DNA of 64,000 nt from Pseudomonas mosselii (lineage in GTDB: Bacteria; Pseudomonadota; Gammaproteobacteria; Pseudomonadales; Pseudomonadaceae), in assembly GCF_005796105.1 (NCBI RefSeq), contig NZ_VAUO01000007.1:1-64000 (forward strand), written 5' to 3'. Made by a program: the position numbers and the translations under genes. Below, piece after piece: positions 54,912 through 64,000 of the stretch (positions within the stretch are counted from its first letter, which is position 1; each line of letters opens with the position of its first letter). Under the pieces are notes generated by a model. It was not told the DNA's origin, made no database searches, and saw nothing but the letters and a program-made list of their open reading frames with translations.

Positions 54912-56594
54912 ATGAACAAGAACAACCGCCACCCCGCCGACGGTAAGAAGCCCATCACGATCTTCGGCCCGGACTTTCCGTTCGCCTTCGACGACTGGCT
55001 GGAACACCCGGTCGGGCTGGGCAGCATCCCGCCCGAGCGGCACGGGGAAGAGGTGGCGATCGTTGGCGGCGGGATTGCTGGGCTGGTGGCGGCTTACGAA
55101 TTGATGAAGCTGGGCCTCAAGCCTGTGGTGTACGAGGCCTCGAAACTCGGTGGCCGGCTGCGCTCGCAAGTATTCAACGGCACCGATGGCATCGTCGCCG
55201 AGTTGGGGGGCATGCGTTTCCCGGTGTCTTCGACGGCCTTCTATCACTACGTCGACAAACTGGGGCTTGAGACCAAGCCATTCCCCAACCCGCTCACCCC
55301 CGCCTCGGGCAGCACGGTGATCGACCTGGAAGGCCAGACCTATTACGCCGAAAAAGCCGCCGACCTGCCGGCGCTGTTCCATGAAGTGGCCGATGCCTGG
55401 GCCGACGCACTGGAGAGCGGCGCGCAGTTCAGCGAGATCCAGCAGGCCATCCGCGAGCGCGACGTACCGCGCCTCAAGGCCCTGTGGAACACACTGGTGC
55501 CGCTGTGGGACGACCGCACCTTCTATGACTTCGTCGCCACCTCGCGTTCGTTCGCCAAGCTGAGCTTCCAGCACCGCGAGGTGTTCGGCCAGGTCGGCTT
55601 TGGCACCGGGGGCTGGGATTCGGATTTCCCCAACTCGATGCTGGAGATCTTCCGCGTGGTCATGACCAACTGCGACGATCACCAGCATCTGGTGGTGGGC
55701 GGGGTCGAGCAAGTGCCCCAAGGCATCTGGCGCCATGTGCCACAGCGCTGCGCTCACTGGCCGGCCGGCACCAGCCTCAGCGGGCTGCACGGCGGCGCGC
55801 CGCGTACCGGGGTCAAGCGCATCGCACGCGCCAGTGACGGTCGCCTGGCGGTCACCGACAACTATGGCGACGTGCGTCACTACGCCGCCGTGCTCATCAC
55901 CTGCCAGAGCTGGTTGCTGACCACACAGATCGACTGCGAGGAGTCGCTGTTCTCGCAGAAGATGTGGATGGCCCTGGACCGTACCCGCTACATGCAGGCG
56001 TCGAAGACCTTCGTGATGGTGGATCGGCCATTCTGGAAGGACAAGGACCCGCAGACCGGGCGCGACCTGATGAGCATGACCCTCACCGATCGCCTCACCC
56101 GCGGCACCTACCTGTTCGACAACGGCGACGACAAACCGGGGGTGATCTGCCTGTCCTACGCCTGGATGAGCGATGCCCTGAAGATGCTGCCGCACCCCAC
56201 CGAAAAGCGCGTGCAACTGGCCCTCGATGCACTGAAAAAGATCTACCCCAAGACCGACATCGCCGGGCATATCATCGGTGACCCGATCACCATCTCGTGG
56301 GAGGCCGACCCCTACTTCCTGGGCGCTTTCAAGGGTGCACTGCCGGGCCACTACCGCTACAACCAGCGCATGTATGCGCACTTCATGCAGCAGGACATGC
56401 CGGCCGAGCAGCGTGGCATGTTCATCGCTGGTGACGATGTGTCATGGACACCGGCTTGGGTGGAAGGCGCAGTGCAGACATCGTTGAATGCGGTGTGGGG
56501 TATCATGACCCACTTCGGTGGCCGGACCCACCCGGACAACCCAGGACCGGGCGATGTGTTCGACGACATCGGGCCAATCGCTCTGGCCGACTGA
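54912..56594 (+). CDS. davB: Lysine 2-monooxygenase DavB
   Basis: Flavoprotein that converts L-lysine to 5-aminovaleramide with oxygen, the first step of the P. putida delta-aminovalerate route. The 560-aa protein has the FAD dinucleotide motif GGGIAG (residues 51-56), GGRLRS and GGMRFP near the flavin, and a C-terminal FAD motif (FIAGDDVSWTPAWVEGA). The sequence is very close to my memory of P. putida DavB. It lies 17 bases before davA and follows an Lrp-type regulator. Confidence 0.95.
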   Translation: MNKNNRHPADGKKPITIFGPDFPFAFDDWLEHPVGLGSIPPERHGEEVAIVGGGIAGLVAAYELMKLGLKPVVYEASKLGGRLRSQVFNGTDGIVAELGGMRFPVSSTAFYHYVDKLGLETKPFPNPLTPASGSTVIDLEGQTYYAEKAADLPALFHEVADAWADALESGAQFSEIQQAIRERDVPRLKALWNTLVPLWDDRTFYDFVATSRSFAKLSFQHREVFGQVGFGTGGWDSDFPNSMLEIFRVVMTNCDDHQHLVVGGVEQVPQGIWRHVPQRCAHWPAGTSLSGLHGGAPRTGVKRIARASDGRLAVTDNYGDVRHYAAVLITCQSWLLTTQIDCEESLFSQKMWMALDRTRYMQASKTFVMVDRPFWKDKDPQTGRDLMSMTLTDRLTRGTYLFDNGDDKPGVICLSYAWMSDALKMLPHPTEKRVQLALDALKKIYPKTDIAGHIIGDPITISWEADPYFLGAFKGALPGHYRYNQRMYAHFMQQDMPAEQRGMFIAGDDVSWTPAWVEGAVQTSLNAVWGIMTHFGGRTHPDNPGPGDVFDDIGPIALAD

Positions 56595-56611
56595 ACCCAA
56601 GGAGTCGTCGC

Positions 56612-57406
56612 ATGCGCATCGCCCTGTACCAGGGCCACCCCGGCCCGCTGGACGTTCCCGGCAACCTCGTACGCCTGCGCCAGCAGGCCGAATATGCCGC
56701 CGCGCGTGGTGCCCAGTTGCTGGTGTGCCCGGAGATGTTCCTGAGCGGCTACAACATCGGCCTGGCACAGGTGAGCCGCCTGGCTGAGCCTGCCGACGGT
56801 CGGTCGGCACTGGCGGTGGCGGAGATCGCCCAGGCCCAGCGCATCGCCATCGTTTACGGCTACCCCGAGCAAGCCGGCGACGGCGCGCTGTACAACAGCG
56901 TGCAACTGATCGACGCCCAGGGGCGCAGCCTGTGCAACTACCGCAAGACCCACCTGTTCGGCACGCTCGACCGGGCCATGTTCAGTCCTGGCGCCGATCA
57001 CTTCCCAGTGGTCGAGCTAGACGGCTGGAAGGTCGGCATGCTGATCTGCTACGACATCGAGTTCCCGGAGAACGCCCGGCGCCTGGCCTTGGCCGGTGCC
57101 GAGCTGATCTTGGTCCCAACGGCGAACATGGCGCCTTACGATTTCGTCTGCCAGGTGACCGTGCGCTCGCGGGCGCAGGAAAACCAGTGCTACCTGGTGT
57201 ACGCCAACTATTGCGGCGCAGAGGGCGACATCCACTATTGCGGCCAGAGCAGCATCGTCGGCCCAGACGGCAGTCAGCTGGCGCTGGCCGCGCAAGAACC
57301 AGGCCTGCTGCTGGCAGACATTGAGCGTGAGCGCGTGGCACGTGGGCGCGAGGCATTCCCGTATCTGGCTGACCTGCGCCAGGATCTGCATTGGCGCCAG
57401 CGCTGA
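56612..57406 (+). CDS. davA: 5-aminovaleramidase DavA (carbon-nitrogen hydrolase)
   Basis: Hydrolyses 5-aminovaleramide to 5-aminovalerate and ammonia. The 264-aa nitrilase-superfamily protein has the triad Glu41 (CPEMFLSG), Lys112 (YRKTHLF) and Cys146 (LICYDIEFPE). I start it at 56612, after AAGGAG. It is coupled to davB by a 17-base gap and lies 63 bases before pqqF, so read-through into the pqq genes is possible. Confidence 0.94.
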   Translation: MRIALYQGHPGPLDVPGNLVRLRQQAEYAAARGAQLLVCPEMFLSGYNIGLAQVSRLAEPADGRSALAVAEIAQAQRIAIVYGYPEQAGDGALYNSVQLIDAQGRSLCNYRKTHLFGTLDRAMFSPGADHFPVVELDGWKVGMLICYDIEFPENARRLALAGAELILVPTANMAPYDFVCQVTVRSRAQENQCYLVYANYCGAEGDIHYCGQSSIVGPDGSQLALAAQEPGLLLADIERERVARGREAFPYLADLRQDLHWRQR

Positions 57407-57469
57407 AAAGCTCGTCGCCGGATACGCTGCGCACTGGTTCCAGACACGGCCGCGCGCTAGCATTCGCCC

Positions 57470-59764
57470 ATGCCCGATGCCATTCGCCACATCACTCTGC
57501 CCAACGGCTTGCAGCTCACCCTGCGGCATGCCCCGCGCCTCAAGCGCGCGGCCGCGGCGTTGCGGGTCCACGCGGGCAGCCATGACGCCCCGCGTCGCTG
57601 GCCGGGCCTGGCGCACTTTCTCGAACACCTGTTCTTTCTAGGCACGCCACGCTTTCCACTGGAAGACGGCTTGATGCGTTACGTCCAAGGCCTGGGCGGC
57701 CAGGTGAACGCCAGCACCCGCGAGCGCACCACCGACTACTTTTTCGAAGTTCCACCCAACGCCCTGGGCGGCGGGCTGGAGCGTCTGTGCCAAATGCTTG
57801 CCGAGCCGGACCTGTCGCTCGCCCGCCAGCGTCGCGAGCGCGAGGTGATTCACGCCGAATTCATCGCCTGGTCGCGCAACCCCGAAGCGCAGCGCCAGTT
57901 CGCCCTGTTGCAGGCAGTCTCGCCCCGTCATCCGCTATGCGCCTTCCACGCTGGCAACCGCTACACCCTGGCGTTGGGTGACGCCGCCTTTCAGCAGGCG
58001 CTGGCGCGGTTCCATCACGACTTCTACCAAGGCGGGCAACTCGTCCTCAGCCTGGCCGGCCCGCAAGCCCTGGATGAATTGGAACAACTTGGCAGACAGT
58101 ACGCAGTGCTCTTCAGAGCAGGGCGACGGGCTGTGCAAAAAAGCCCGCCGCCGCTGCTCGACGGGCCGCTGCGCAGCGACGCGCTGCTGTTCGCCCACGA
58201 TCACCTGCCACCCGGCGCACAGCACGCACTCGACCTGCTGCTGAGCCACCTCACCGACACCCGCGCCGGCGGCTGGCTGGCCGAACTGGACCTGCGTGGC
58301 TGGCTGCGCGAGTGCACGGCGCACACACTGCATGCGCATGCTGGGCAACTGCTGTGGCACATCGCGCTGCAACTGACCGAGCAGGCCTCGCATACCCAGG
58401 CACAAGCCCTGCTACACGGCTGGCTGGGCTTTCTCCAGCGACAGGATCTCCTACACCTCAATCACGCCTACGCACAAGTGCAACAGCGCCGTGCCCAGGC
58501 CGCCGAGGCCCTGGAGCTGGCGCGCAGAGACAGTGAAGGGCGGCCGTTCGCCGGATTGGATGCGCATGGCCTGAAGGCCCTCGAAGCCCTGCTAAGCGAC
58601 CTGCCCCAAGGCACTGACGGCCACTGGCGGCTGCCAGGCGAAGAACCGTTGCTGGACACCGCCCACCTGGCTGCCAGCGCGCCACTCCCGGCGAGCCTGA
58701 GCCTCAGTGACGGTTTGCCGTGTACGCGTCAGTTCGCAGCGCTGTACCTGCGTTGGCAGATCCCCTCGCCGCTGCGCGCGCGCCTGCTGTTGATCCTGCA
58801 AAGCGCCCTACGACCGCTGCAGACGCGTGCCGAGCGTGCCTCACTGCAACTGAACCTGAGCGCCGCTGGCGAGCACTGGGAGTTACGCATCGCTGGGGAT
58901 CCGCTGTCTGTGATCCGGGCGACGGCTGAAGCACTGGCGCTGTTGCGCGCTCCGGCTGCCGAGCACTGGCACCGCGAAGCGGCGGCCGAACCTGCGCTGA
59001 TTCCACTGCGGGCGCTGCTCAAAGCCTTGCCCGATGCACTACATGCCTACGATCCACCCACACCGCCAGCCTGCCAGCCGACACAAGCATCGCTGGACGG
59101 CCTCTGGCAGCAGGCCCGCTGGCACGGCCTGGCCATAGGCTTCGACAACGCCCAGCTCGGCGCCCTGGGGGCCGCACTGAAAGGCGTCATGGGCCAGCCG
59201 GGCGAGCCCTGCGCGGTTCGTTCGCCTGCAGGTCGGCGCTGGCAGCAAGTGCACGTGCCGGGCAGTGAAGCGGCGCTGTTGCTGTTCTGTCCGTTGCCAG
59301 AGGCACTCCAAGCCGCCGGACGCCTGCTCGCGCAGTTGCTGCAAGGCCCGGTTTACCAACGTCTACGGGTTGAGTTGCAATTGGGCTATGCGGTGTTCAG
59401 CACCTTTCGTCAGATCGACGGCGTCGGCGGGTTGCTGTTCGGGGTGCAGTCGCCCCGCGGCAGTCACGCGCAAATCCTCGATCACCTGTTGACGCTGCTG
59501 GGTGAGGGCATCCACCTGAACGCTGCGGCCCGCGAGCAACTGGCCAAGCAATTCGACGAGGCCGCCATGCCTAACGCGGAGGTGGCGCAATGGGCCTGGC
59601 AAGCGCACATTGGGAAACACAATTCAGACCTCTCCTGCATCAGCACGTCTATCCTGAAGCTTGAGCAGCCCTCGCTGGACGCGTTGTTGCAGCAACTGAT
59701 CAGTGCCCGCCACGGCTGGCTCTGTCTAGCCAATGCCCACGCACCGGACGCTCGCTGGCAGTAA
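57470..59764 (+). CDS. pqqF: PQQ biosynthesis M16 metallopeptidase PqqF
   Basis: Zinc peptidase thought to trim the modified PqqA peptide so the Glu-Tyr unit is released. The 764-aa protein has the inverted M16 motif HFLEH (His49, Glu52, His53) with downstream Glu130, and an inactive C-terminal M16 half. It precedes pqqA by 168 bases on the same strand. No good ribosome-binding site is seen before the ATG. Confidence 0.92.
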   Translation: MPDAIRHITLPNGLQLTLRHAPRLKRAAAALRVHAGSHDAPRRWPGLAHFLEHLFFLGTPRFPLEDGLMRYVQGLGGQVNASTRERTTDYFFEVPPNALGGGLERLCQMLAEPDLSLARQRREREVIHAEFIAWSRNPEAQRQFALLQAVSPRHPLCAFHAGNRYTLALGDAAFQQALARFHHDFYQGGQLVLSLAGPQALDELEQLGRQYAVLFRAGRRAVQKSPPPLLDGPLRSDALLFAHDHLPPGAQHALDLLLSHLTDTRAGGWLAELDLRGWLRECTAHTLHAHAGQLLWHIALQLTEQASHTQAQALLHGWLGFLQRQDLLHLNHAYAQVQQRRAQAAEALELARRDSEGRPFAGLDAHGLKALEALLSDLPQGTDGHWRLPGEEPLLDTAHLAASAPLPASLSLSDGLPCTRQFAALYLRWQIPSPLRARLLLILQSALRPLQTRAERASLQLNLSAAGEHWELRIAGDPLSVIRATAEALALLRAPAAEHWHREAAAEPALIPLRALLKALPDALHAYDPPTPPACQPTQASLDGLWQQARWHGLAIGFDNAQLGALGAALKGVMGQPGEPCAVRSPAGRRWQQVHVPGSEAALLLFCPLPEALQAAGRLLAQLLQGPVYQRLRVELQLGYAVFSTFRQIDGVGGLLFGVQSPRGSHAQILDHLLTLLGEGIHLNAAAREQLAKQFDEAAMPNAEVAQWAWQAHIGKHNSDLSCISTSILKLEQPSLDALLQQLISARHGWLCLANAHAPDARWQ

Positions 59765-59778
59765 GAGCCTCACGGATT

Positions 59779-59795
59779 GTTACCTGAAATGTAAC
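59779..59795. promoter_or_regulatory. Palindrome upstream of pqqA
   Basis: GTTAC CTGAAAT GTAAC, an interrupted palindrome 15 bases past the pqqF stop. It could be an operator in the pqqF-pqqA gap; no consensus promoter is clear nearby (TAAGAT at 59839 is the best -10). Confidence 0.35.
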
Positions 59796-59932
59796 GGCGC
59801 TTTTCGAAGAATTAACCTTTCAGTACATTCAATTCTTGTAAGATAGCGCAATCTTGTTTTTTGGACCCTTCTGCTAAACGCGGTGTCCATAGACAGTCAT
59901 TCAACCCAAACCCATCCCGAAGGAGACATCCC

Positions 59933-60004
59933 ATGTGGACCAAACCTGCGTACACCGACCTGCGTATCGGCTTCGAAGTCACCATGTACTTCGCCAACCG
60001 CTAA
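59933..60004 (+). CDS. pqqA: Coenzyme PQQ precursor peptide PqqA
   Basis: The 23-aa ribosomal peptide that supplies the PQQ skeleton. The EVTMY core is present: Glu15 and Tyr19 are the residues cross-linked by PqqE. AAGGAG (59920-59925) gives a strong ribosome-binding site. It is first of pqqABCDE and is followed by a hairpin with a T-rich tail. Confidence 0.96.
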
Positions 60005-60021
60005 GCAGCGCTGCGGTTCGA

Positions 60022-60050
60022 CGCCTCGGCCTGCCGGGGCGTTTTCGTTT
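60022..60050 (+). terminator. Attenuating hairpin between pqqA and pqqB
   Basis: CGCCTCGG (60022-60029) pairs with CCGGGGCG (60034-60041) with one G-T pair, followed by TTTTCGTTTT. Partial termination here would make the short pqqA message more abundant than pqqBCDE. Confidence 0.7.
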
Positions 60051-60081
60051 TCGGATTGGGTTTTTCGGATAGAGAGTGGCC

Positions 60082-60993
60082 ATGTACATCCAGATTCTCG
60101 GCTCAGCAGCCGGTGGTGGGTTCCCGCAGTGGAACTGCAACTGCGTCAACTGCAAGGGTTACCGCGAGGGCAGCTTGCGCGCCACGGCGCGCACCCAATC
60201 GTCCATCGCCCTGTCCGATGATGGCGAGCATTGGATCCTGTGCAACGCCTCCCCCGATATCCGCGCCCAGCTCCAGGCCTTCGCTCCGCTGCAGCCGGCC
60301 CGTGCGCTGCGCGATACCGGCATCGACGCCATCGTCCTGCTGGACAGCCAGATCGACCACACCACTGGCCTGCTCAGCCTGCGCGAGGGCTGCCCACACA
60401 AGGTCTGGTGCACCGACATGGTCCACCAGGACCTGACCACCGGTTTCCCCCTGTTCAACATGCTCAGCCACTGGAACGGTGGCCTGCAATGGAACCGCAT
60501 CGAGCTGCACGGCAGCTTCGTCATCGACGCCTGTCCGAACCTGCGCTTCACGCCCTTCCCGCTGCGCAGTGCCGCACCGCCCTACTCGCCGCACCGCTTC
60601 GACCCGCACCCAGGCGACAACCTTGGCCTGCTGGTCGAGGACACCCGCACAGGCGGCAAGCTGTTCTATGCGCCGGGCCTGGGCCAGGTCGACGACTCGC
60701 TGCTGCAAATGATGCACGGCGCCGACTGCCTGCTGGTGGACGGTACGCTCTGGGAGGATGATGAAATGCAGCGGCGAGGCGTGGGCACCCGCACCGGCCG
60801 CGAGATGGGCCACCTGGCGCAGAACGGCCCGGGCGGCATGCTCGAAGTGCTGGACGGTTTCCCGCGCCAGCGCAAGGTGCTCATTCACATCAACAACACC
60901 AACCCGATCCTCGATGAAGACTCGCCAGAGCGCGCCGAAGTCGAGCGCCGTGGCGTGGAAGTCGCGTTCGACGGCATGAGCATCGCGCTATAA
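60082..60993 (+). CDS. pqqB: PQQ biosynthesis protein PqqB
   Basis: Metallo-beta-lactamase-fold protein implicated in hydroxylating the tyrosine during PQQ formation. The 303-aa protein has [13 protein letters not shown] at the N-terminus with a CNCVNC cluster, [12 protein letters not shown] and [10 protein letters not shown] start it at 60082 (MYIQILGS...); a GTG two codons earlier is in frame. pqqC follows 9 bases later. Confidence 0.95.
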   Translation: MYIQILGSAAGGGFPQWNCNCVNCKGYREGSLRATARTQSSIALSDDGEHWILCNASPDIRAQLQAFAPLQPARALRDTGIDAIVLLDSQIDHTTGLLSLREGCPHKVWCTDMVHQDLTTGFPLFNMLSHWNGGLQWNRIELHGSFVIDACPNLRFTPFPLRSAAPPYSPHRFDPHPGDNLGLLVEDTRTGGKLFYAPGLGQVDDSLLQMMHGADCLLVDGTLWEDDEMQRRGVGTRTGREMGHLAQNGPGGMLEVLDGFPRQRKVLIHINNTNPILDEDSPERAEVERRGVEVAFDGMSIAL

Positions 60994-61002
60994 GGAGGCC
61001 CT

Positions 61003-61758
61003 GTGAGCGACGCAACACCGATGTCCCCGGCCGAGTTCGAGCAGGCCCTGCGCGCCAAGGGCGCCTACTACCACATCCACCACCCGTACCATGTGGCGAT
61101 GTACCAAGGCCGCGCCACCCGTGAGCAAATTCAGGGCTGGGTGGCCAACCGCTTCTATTACCAAGTCAACATTCCCATGAAGGACGCGGCGATCCTGGCT
61201 AACTGCCCGGACCGCGAAGTACGCCGGGAGTGGATCCAGCGCCTGCTCGACCACGACGGCGCCCCTGGCGAGGACGGCGGCATCGAGGCATGGCTACGCC
61301 TGGGGCAGGCCGTGGGTCTGGACCCAGACCAGTTGCGCAGCCAGGAACTGGTGCTGCCCGGCGTGCGCTTCGCGGTCGATGCCTACGTCAACTTCGCCCG
61401 CCGCGCCAGCTGGCAAGAGGCCGCCAGCAGCTCGCTTACCGAGCTGTTCGCCCCGCAGATCCATCAGTCGCGCCTGGACAGCTGGCCGCAGCACTACCCC
61501 TGGATCGACCCGGCCGGCTACGCCTACTTCCGTACCCGCCTGGGCCAAGCCCGACGCGACGTGGAGCATGGCCTGGCAATCACCCTGCAGCACTACACCA
61601 CTTATGCAGGCCAGCAGCGCATGCTGGAGATCCTGCAATTCAAGCTGGATATCCTGTGGAGCATGCTCGATGCCATGAGCATGGCCTATGAACTGAACCG
61701 CCCGCCGTACCACAGCGTCACCCACGAGCGGGTCTGGCACAAGGGAATCGCCCTATGA
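61003..61758 (+). CDS. pqqC: Pyrroloquinoline-quinone synthase PqqC
   Basis: Cofactor-free oxidase that catalyses the last ring closure and eight-electron oxidation to PQQ. The 251-aa all-helical protein has [12 protein letters not shown], the R-F/YYQ segment and [13 protein letters not shown]. The start is GTG at 61003 after AAGGAGG. It overlaps pqqD by 4 bases. Confidence 0.96.
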   Translation: MSDATPMSPAEFEQALRAKGAYYHIHHPYHVAMYQGRATREQIQGWVANRFYYQVNIPMKDAAILANCPDREVRREWIQRLLDHDGAPGEDGGIEAWLRLGQAVGLDPDQLRSQELVLPGVRFAVDAYVNFARRASWQEAASSSLTELFAPQIHQSRLDSWPQHYPWIDPAGYAYFRTRLGQARRDVEHGLAITLQHYTTYAGQQRMLEILQFKLDILWSMLDAMSMAYELNRPPYHSVTHERVWHKGIAL

Positions 61759-62030
61759 GTCTTGACCGTCAACAAGTGCCTAGCTGGCGCCCGGGCTATC
61801 GTTTCCAGTACGAACCGGCGCAGAAAGGCCACGTGCTGCTGTACCCCGAAGGCATGATCAAGCTCAACGACAGCGCCGGATTGATCGGCGGCCTGATCGA
61901 TGGCCAGCGCAGCGTCGCGGCAATCATCAGCGAGCTGGAACAGCAATTCCCCGGTGTGCCCGAAGTCGCTGACGATATCGAGCAATTCATGGAGGTGGCG
62001 CGTGCCGAACACTGGATCACCCTCGCCTGA
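61755..62030 (+). CDS. pqqD: PqqA-binding chaperone PqqD
   Basis: RiPP recognition element that binds PqqA and presents it to PqqE. The 91-aa winged-helix protein has [22 protein letters not shown] and an acidic C-terminus. It overlaps pqqC by 4 bases and pqqE by 29 bases if the GTG at 62002 is used. It is a free-standing protein, not fused to PqqC or PqqE. Confidence 0.95.
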   Translation: MSLDRQQVPSWRPGYRFQYEPAQKGHVLLYPEGMIKLNDSAGLIGGLIDGQRSVAAIISELEQQFPGVPEVADDIEQFMEVARAEHWITLA

Positions 62031-63165
62031 GGCCAGCGTGCCCCGCGATCAGATCGGCCTGCCGTTGTGGTTGCTGGCCGAGCTTACCTACCGCTGCCCA
62101 CTGCAGTGCCCGTACTGCTCCAACCCGCTGGACTTCGCCCAGCAGGGCCAGGAGCTGAGCACCGAGCAGTGGTTCAAGGTCATGGCCGAAGCCCGCGAGA
62201 TGGGCGCGGCGCAGATCGGTTTCTCCGGCGGCGAGCCGTTGGTGCGCCAGGACCTTGTCGAGCTGATCGGCGAAGCGCGGCGCCTGGGCTACTACACCAA
62301 CCTGATCACCTCGGGCATCGGCCTGACCGAACAGAAGATCGGCGCCTTCAAAGAGGCCGGGCTGGACCACATCCAGATCAGCTTCCAGGCCAGTGATGAG
62401 CAGGTGAACAACCTGCTGGCAGGCTCGAAGAAAGCCTTCGCGCAAAAGCTGGAGATGGCCCGGGCGGTGAAAGCCCACGGCTATCCGATGGTGCTCAACT
62501 TCGTCACCCACCGGCACAACATCGACAAGATCGACCGCATCATCGAGCTGTGCATCGCACTGGAGGCGGACTTCGTCGAGTTGGCCACCTGCCAGTTCTA
62601 CGGCTGGGCGCACCTCAACCGCCTCGGGCTGCTGCCGACCCGCGAGCAACTGCAACGTGCCGAACGCATCACCAACGAGTACCGCGAGAAGCTCAAGGCA
62701 GACGGTCATCCGTGCAAGCTGATCTTCGTCACCCCGGACTACTACGAAGAACGCCCCAAGGCGTGCATGAACGGCTGGGGCAGCCTGTTCCTGACCATCA
62801 CCCCCGACGGCACCGCCCTGCCCTGTCACGGCGCGCGTCAGCTACCAGTGCAGTTCCCCAACGTACGTGAGCATGACTTGCAGCACATCTGGTACGACTC
62901 GTTCGGTTTCAACCGCTTCCGTGGCTACGATTGGATGCCCGAACCGTGCCGCTCGTGCGACGAGAAAGAGAAGGACTTCGGCGGCTGCCGCTGCCAGGCA
63001 TTCATGCTCACCGACGATGCCAGCAAGGCGGACCCGGTGTGCGGCAAGTCGCCAGACCATGGCATCATCCTCAAGGCCCGCGAAGAAGCCGAGCACGCCA
63101 CCTTGGAGATCGAACAGATGATTTTCCGTAATGAACGAAACGCCAATGTCATCGCCCGAGGCTGA
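62002..63165 (+). CDS. pqqE: Radical SAM PqqA peptide cyclase PqqE
   Basis: Forms the Glu-Tyr carbon-carbon bond in PqqA. The 387-aa protein has the radical-SAM cluster CPLQCPYC (Cys32, Cys36, Cys39), GFSGGEP, and a C-terminal SPASM domain with several cysteines ([30 protein letters not shown]). I chose GTG at 62002 after GGAGG; a GTG at 62038 is the alternative. The next gene overlaps its end by 35 bases. Confidence 0.95.
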   Translation: MPNTGSPSPEASVPRDQIGLPLWLLAELTYRCPLQCPYCSNPLDFAQQGQELSTEQWFKVMAEAREMGAAQIGFSGGEPLVRQDLVELIGEARRLGYYTNLITSGIGLTEQKIGAFKEAGLDHIQISFQASDEQVNNLLAGSKKAFAQKLEMARAVKAHGYPMVLNFVTHRHNIDKIDRIIELCIALEADFVELATCQFYGWAHLNRLGLLPTREQLQRAERITNEYREKLKADGHPCKLIFVTPDYYEERPKACMNGWGSLFLTITPDGTALPCHGARQLPVQFPNVREHDLQHIWYDSFGFNRFRGYDWMPEPCRSCDEKEKDFGGCRCQAFMLTDDASKADPVCGKSPDHGIILKAREEAEHATLEIEQMIFRNERNANVIARG

Positions 63166-64000
63166 ATTCAGTGCCGCCCAGGCGGTGGCTGCCGGCACCG
63201 ATTTCGCTGAACTCAAGGTCAGCATCGACGGGTTGTTCTGGCTCGAATTCCGCCCCGCCGACGGCGCTTGCCGCGTCTGGCACTGGCTCTACCACCAGGC
63301 CCGCTGCCTGACCCCGGACGGCTTCAGCGTGCGCAGCCGGGTGTATGAATATGGCGGCGGCAGCTTCTGCCTGGGCGCTGACGGACTGGTGTTCGTCAAC
63401 GAGAAGGACCAGCAGCTCTACACCCAGAACCTGGACGGCTCGGCGCCACGTGCACTAACCGCCGCCAGCGACTGCCGCTACGGCGATGTACAGTGGCACG
63501 CCGGACAAGTGCTGGCAGTCGAGGAACGGCATGCCGAACAGGTGGAACACCGCCTGGTAGCACTGGCCGAGGGCACGCGCGTGATCGTAGCCGAAGGGGC
63601 CGACTTCTATGCAGCCCCCACGCTGAGCGAGGATGGCAGCCGGCTGGCCTGGATCGAATGGGACCGCCCCGCCCAACCCTGGACCTTCACCCGCCTGATG
63701 TGCAGCACGCGCGATAGCGCTGGCCACTGGGGCCCTGCGCGCTGCGTTGCCGGGCACCAAGAGTCACTGCAACAGCCCCGCTTCGATGCCGCTGGACGGC
63801 TGTATTGTCTGTCTGATCGCAACGGTTTCTGGCAACCCTGGGGTGAAGTCGATGGGCACTGGCAAGCGCTACCTGCCGCCGCTGCCGACCATGCGGGCGC
63901 GCCGTGGCAACTGGGCGCCAGCACTTGGATCGCTTTGGGGCCAGAGCACTACCTGGCCAGTTGGTTCGAGGCGGGCTTCGGGCAACTCGGCCTGCGCCAG
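63131..64000 (+). CDS. S9 family prolyl-oligopeptidase-like peptidase, N-terminal part (cut by window end)
   Basis: The reading frame is open for 290 codons to the last base. Only the N-terminal beta-propeller region is present (for example [23 protein letters not shown]), so the catalytic alpha/beta-hydrolase domain lies outside. It starts at ATG 63131, or 63146, inside the pqqE end. The same peptidase adjoins pqqE in other Pseudomonas and has been named pqqH in P. aeruginosa; a role in maturing PqqA or supplying precursors is inferred. Confidence 0.82.
   Translation, partial: MNETPMSSPEAEFSAAQAVAAGTDFAELKVSIDGLFWLEFRPADGACRVWHWLYHQARCLTPDGFSVRSRVYEYGGGSFCLGADGLVFVNEKDQQLYTQNLDGSAPRALTAASDCRYGDVQWHAGQVLAVEERHAEQVEHRLVALAEGTRVIVAEGADFYAAPTLSEDGSRLAWIEWDRPAQPWTFTRLMCSTRDSAGHWGPARCVAGHQESLQQPRFDAAGRLYCLSDRNGFWQPWGEVDGHWQALPAAAADHAGAPWQLGASTWIALGPEHYLASWFEAGFGQLGLRQ

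Noticed and set aside
56444..56611. N-terminal extension of DavA inside davB
   Set aside because: The frame is open but the extension is low-complexity; AAGGAG and the family N-terminus place the start at 56612.

Overview
This is a chromosomal window from a fluorescent Pseudomonas, most likely the P. putida group. The evidence is GC-rich DNA with uniform coding style, the Pseudomonas order rpsU-dnaG-rpoD next to an RmcA-type c-di-GMP protein, davB/davA beside pqqFABCDE, rpe-gph-trpE followed by trpGDC, and several copies of the P. putida-type REP palindrome (core GGAGCGGGCTTGCCCGCG). I see no transposase, integrase, phage gene or CRISPR array. The window is almost entirely core genome, with about 58 protein genes and one tRNA. 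All names rest on reading motifs and gene order, not on database searches.

Layout. 0-11 kb: tyrS; an M23 endopeptidase gene with anmK (murein turnover); erpA; argC; hemJ; an SDR enzyme that lacks the usual catalytic Ser; a HIT protein; coq7; an unknown membrane protein; an OsmC protein; vfr/crp; a lipoate-ligase-like protein. 11-17 kb, minus strand: rpe-gph-trpE and trpGDC. 17-25 kb, minus strand: an ABC importer (agtABCD order) with its two-component system agtSR; REP-type palindromes lie in its larger gaps. 25-29 kb: a DUF3530 protein, then djlA-murU-amgK. 29-36.5 kb: lptD-surA-pdxA-rsmA-apaG-apaH-glpE. 36.7-42.8 kb: the yeaG-yeaH-ycgB (PrkA/VWA/SpoVR) stress module, then cca. 42.8-45.4 kb: folK/folB, plsY, tsaD. 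45.6-50 kb: the macromolecular-synthesis genes rpsU-dnaG-rpoD. 50-54 kb: an RmcA-like sensor, then a CAT-anticodon tRNA. 54-64 kb: an Lrp-type regulator, davB-davA and pqqF-A-B-C-D-E, ending inside an S9 peptidase gene.

Three themes link distant genes. (1) Lysine and 5-aminovalerate: DavB and DavA make 5-aminovalerate from lysine, and the agt importer and its AgtSR sensor have the gene order of the P. aeruginosa system for 5-aminovalerate and GABA. (2) Murein recycling: AnmK, AmgK and MurU form the anhydro-MurNAc to UDP-MurNAc salvage route, with an M23 endopeptidase beside anmK. (3) Envelope and stress: LptD/SurA, DjlA, PrkA/SpoVR and RpoD.

The most interesting non-coding signals are these: perfect or near-perfect hairpins touching the ribosome-binding sites of cca and coq7; a gph C-terminus that reads like a trp leader peptide just before trpE; a terminator-like hairpin between pqqA and pqqB; and a consensus -10 box for the tRNA that overlaps the rmcA stop codon. 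I found no convincing wholly new multi-gene system. The yeaG-yeaH-ycgB module and the unknown membrane protein are the least understood protein-coding parts.
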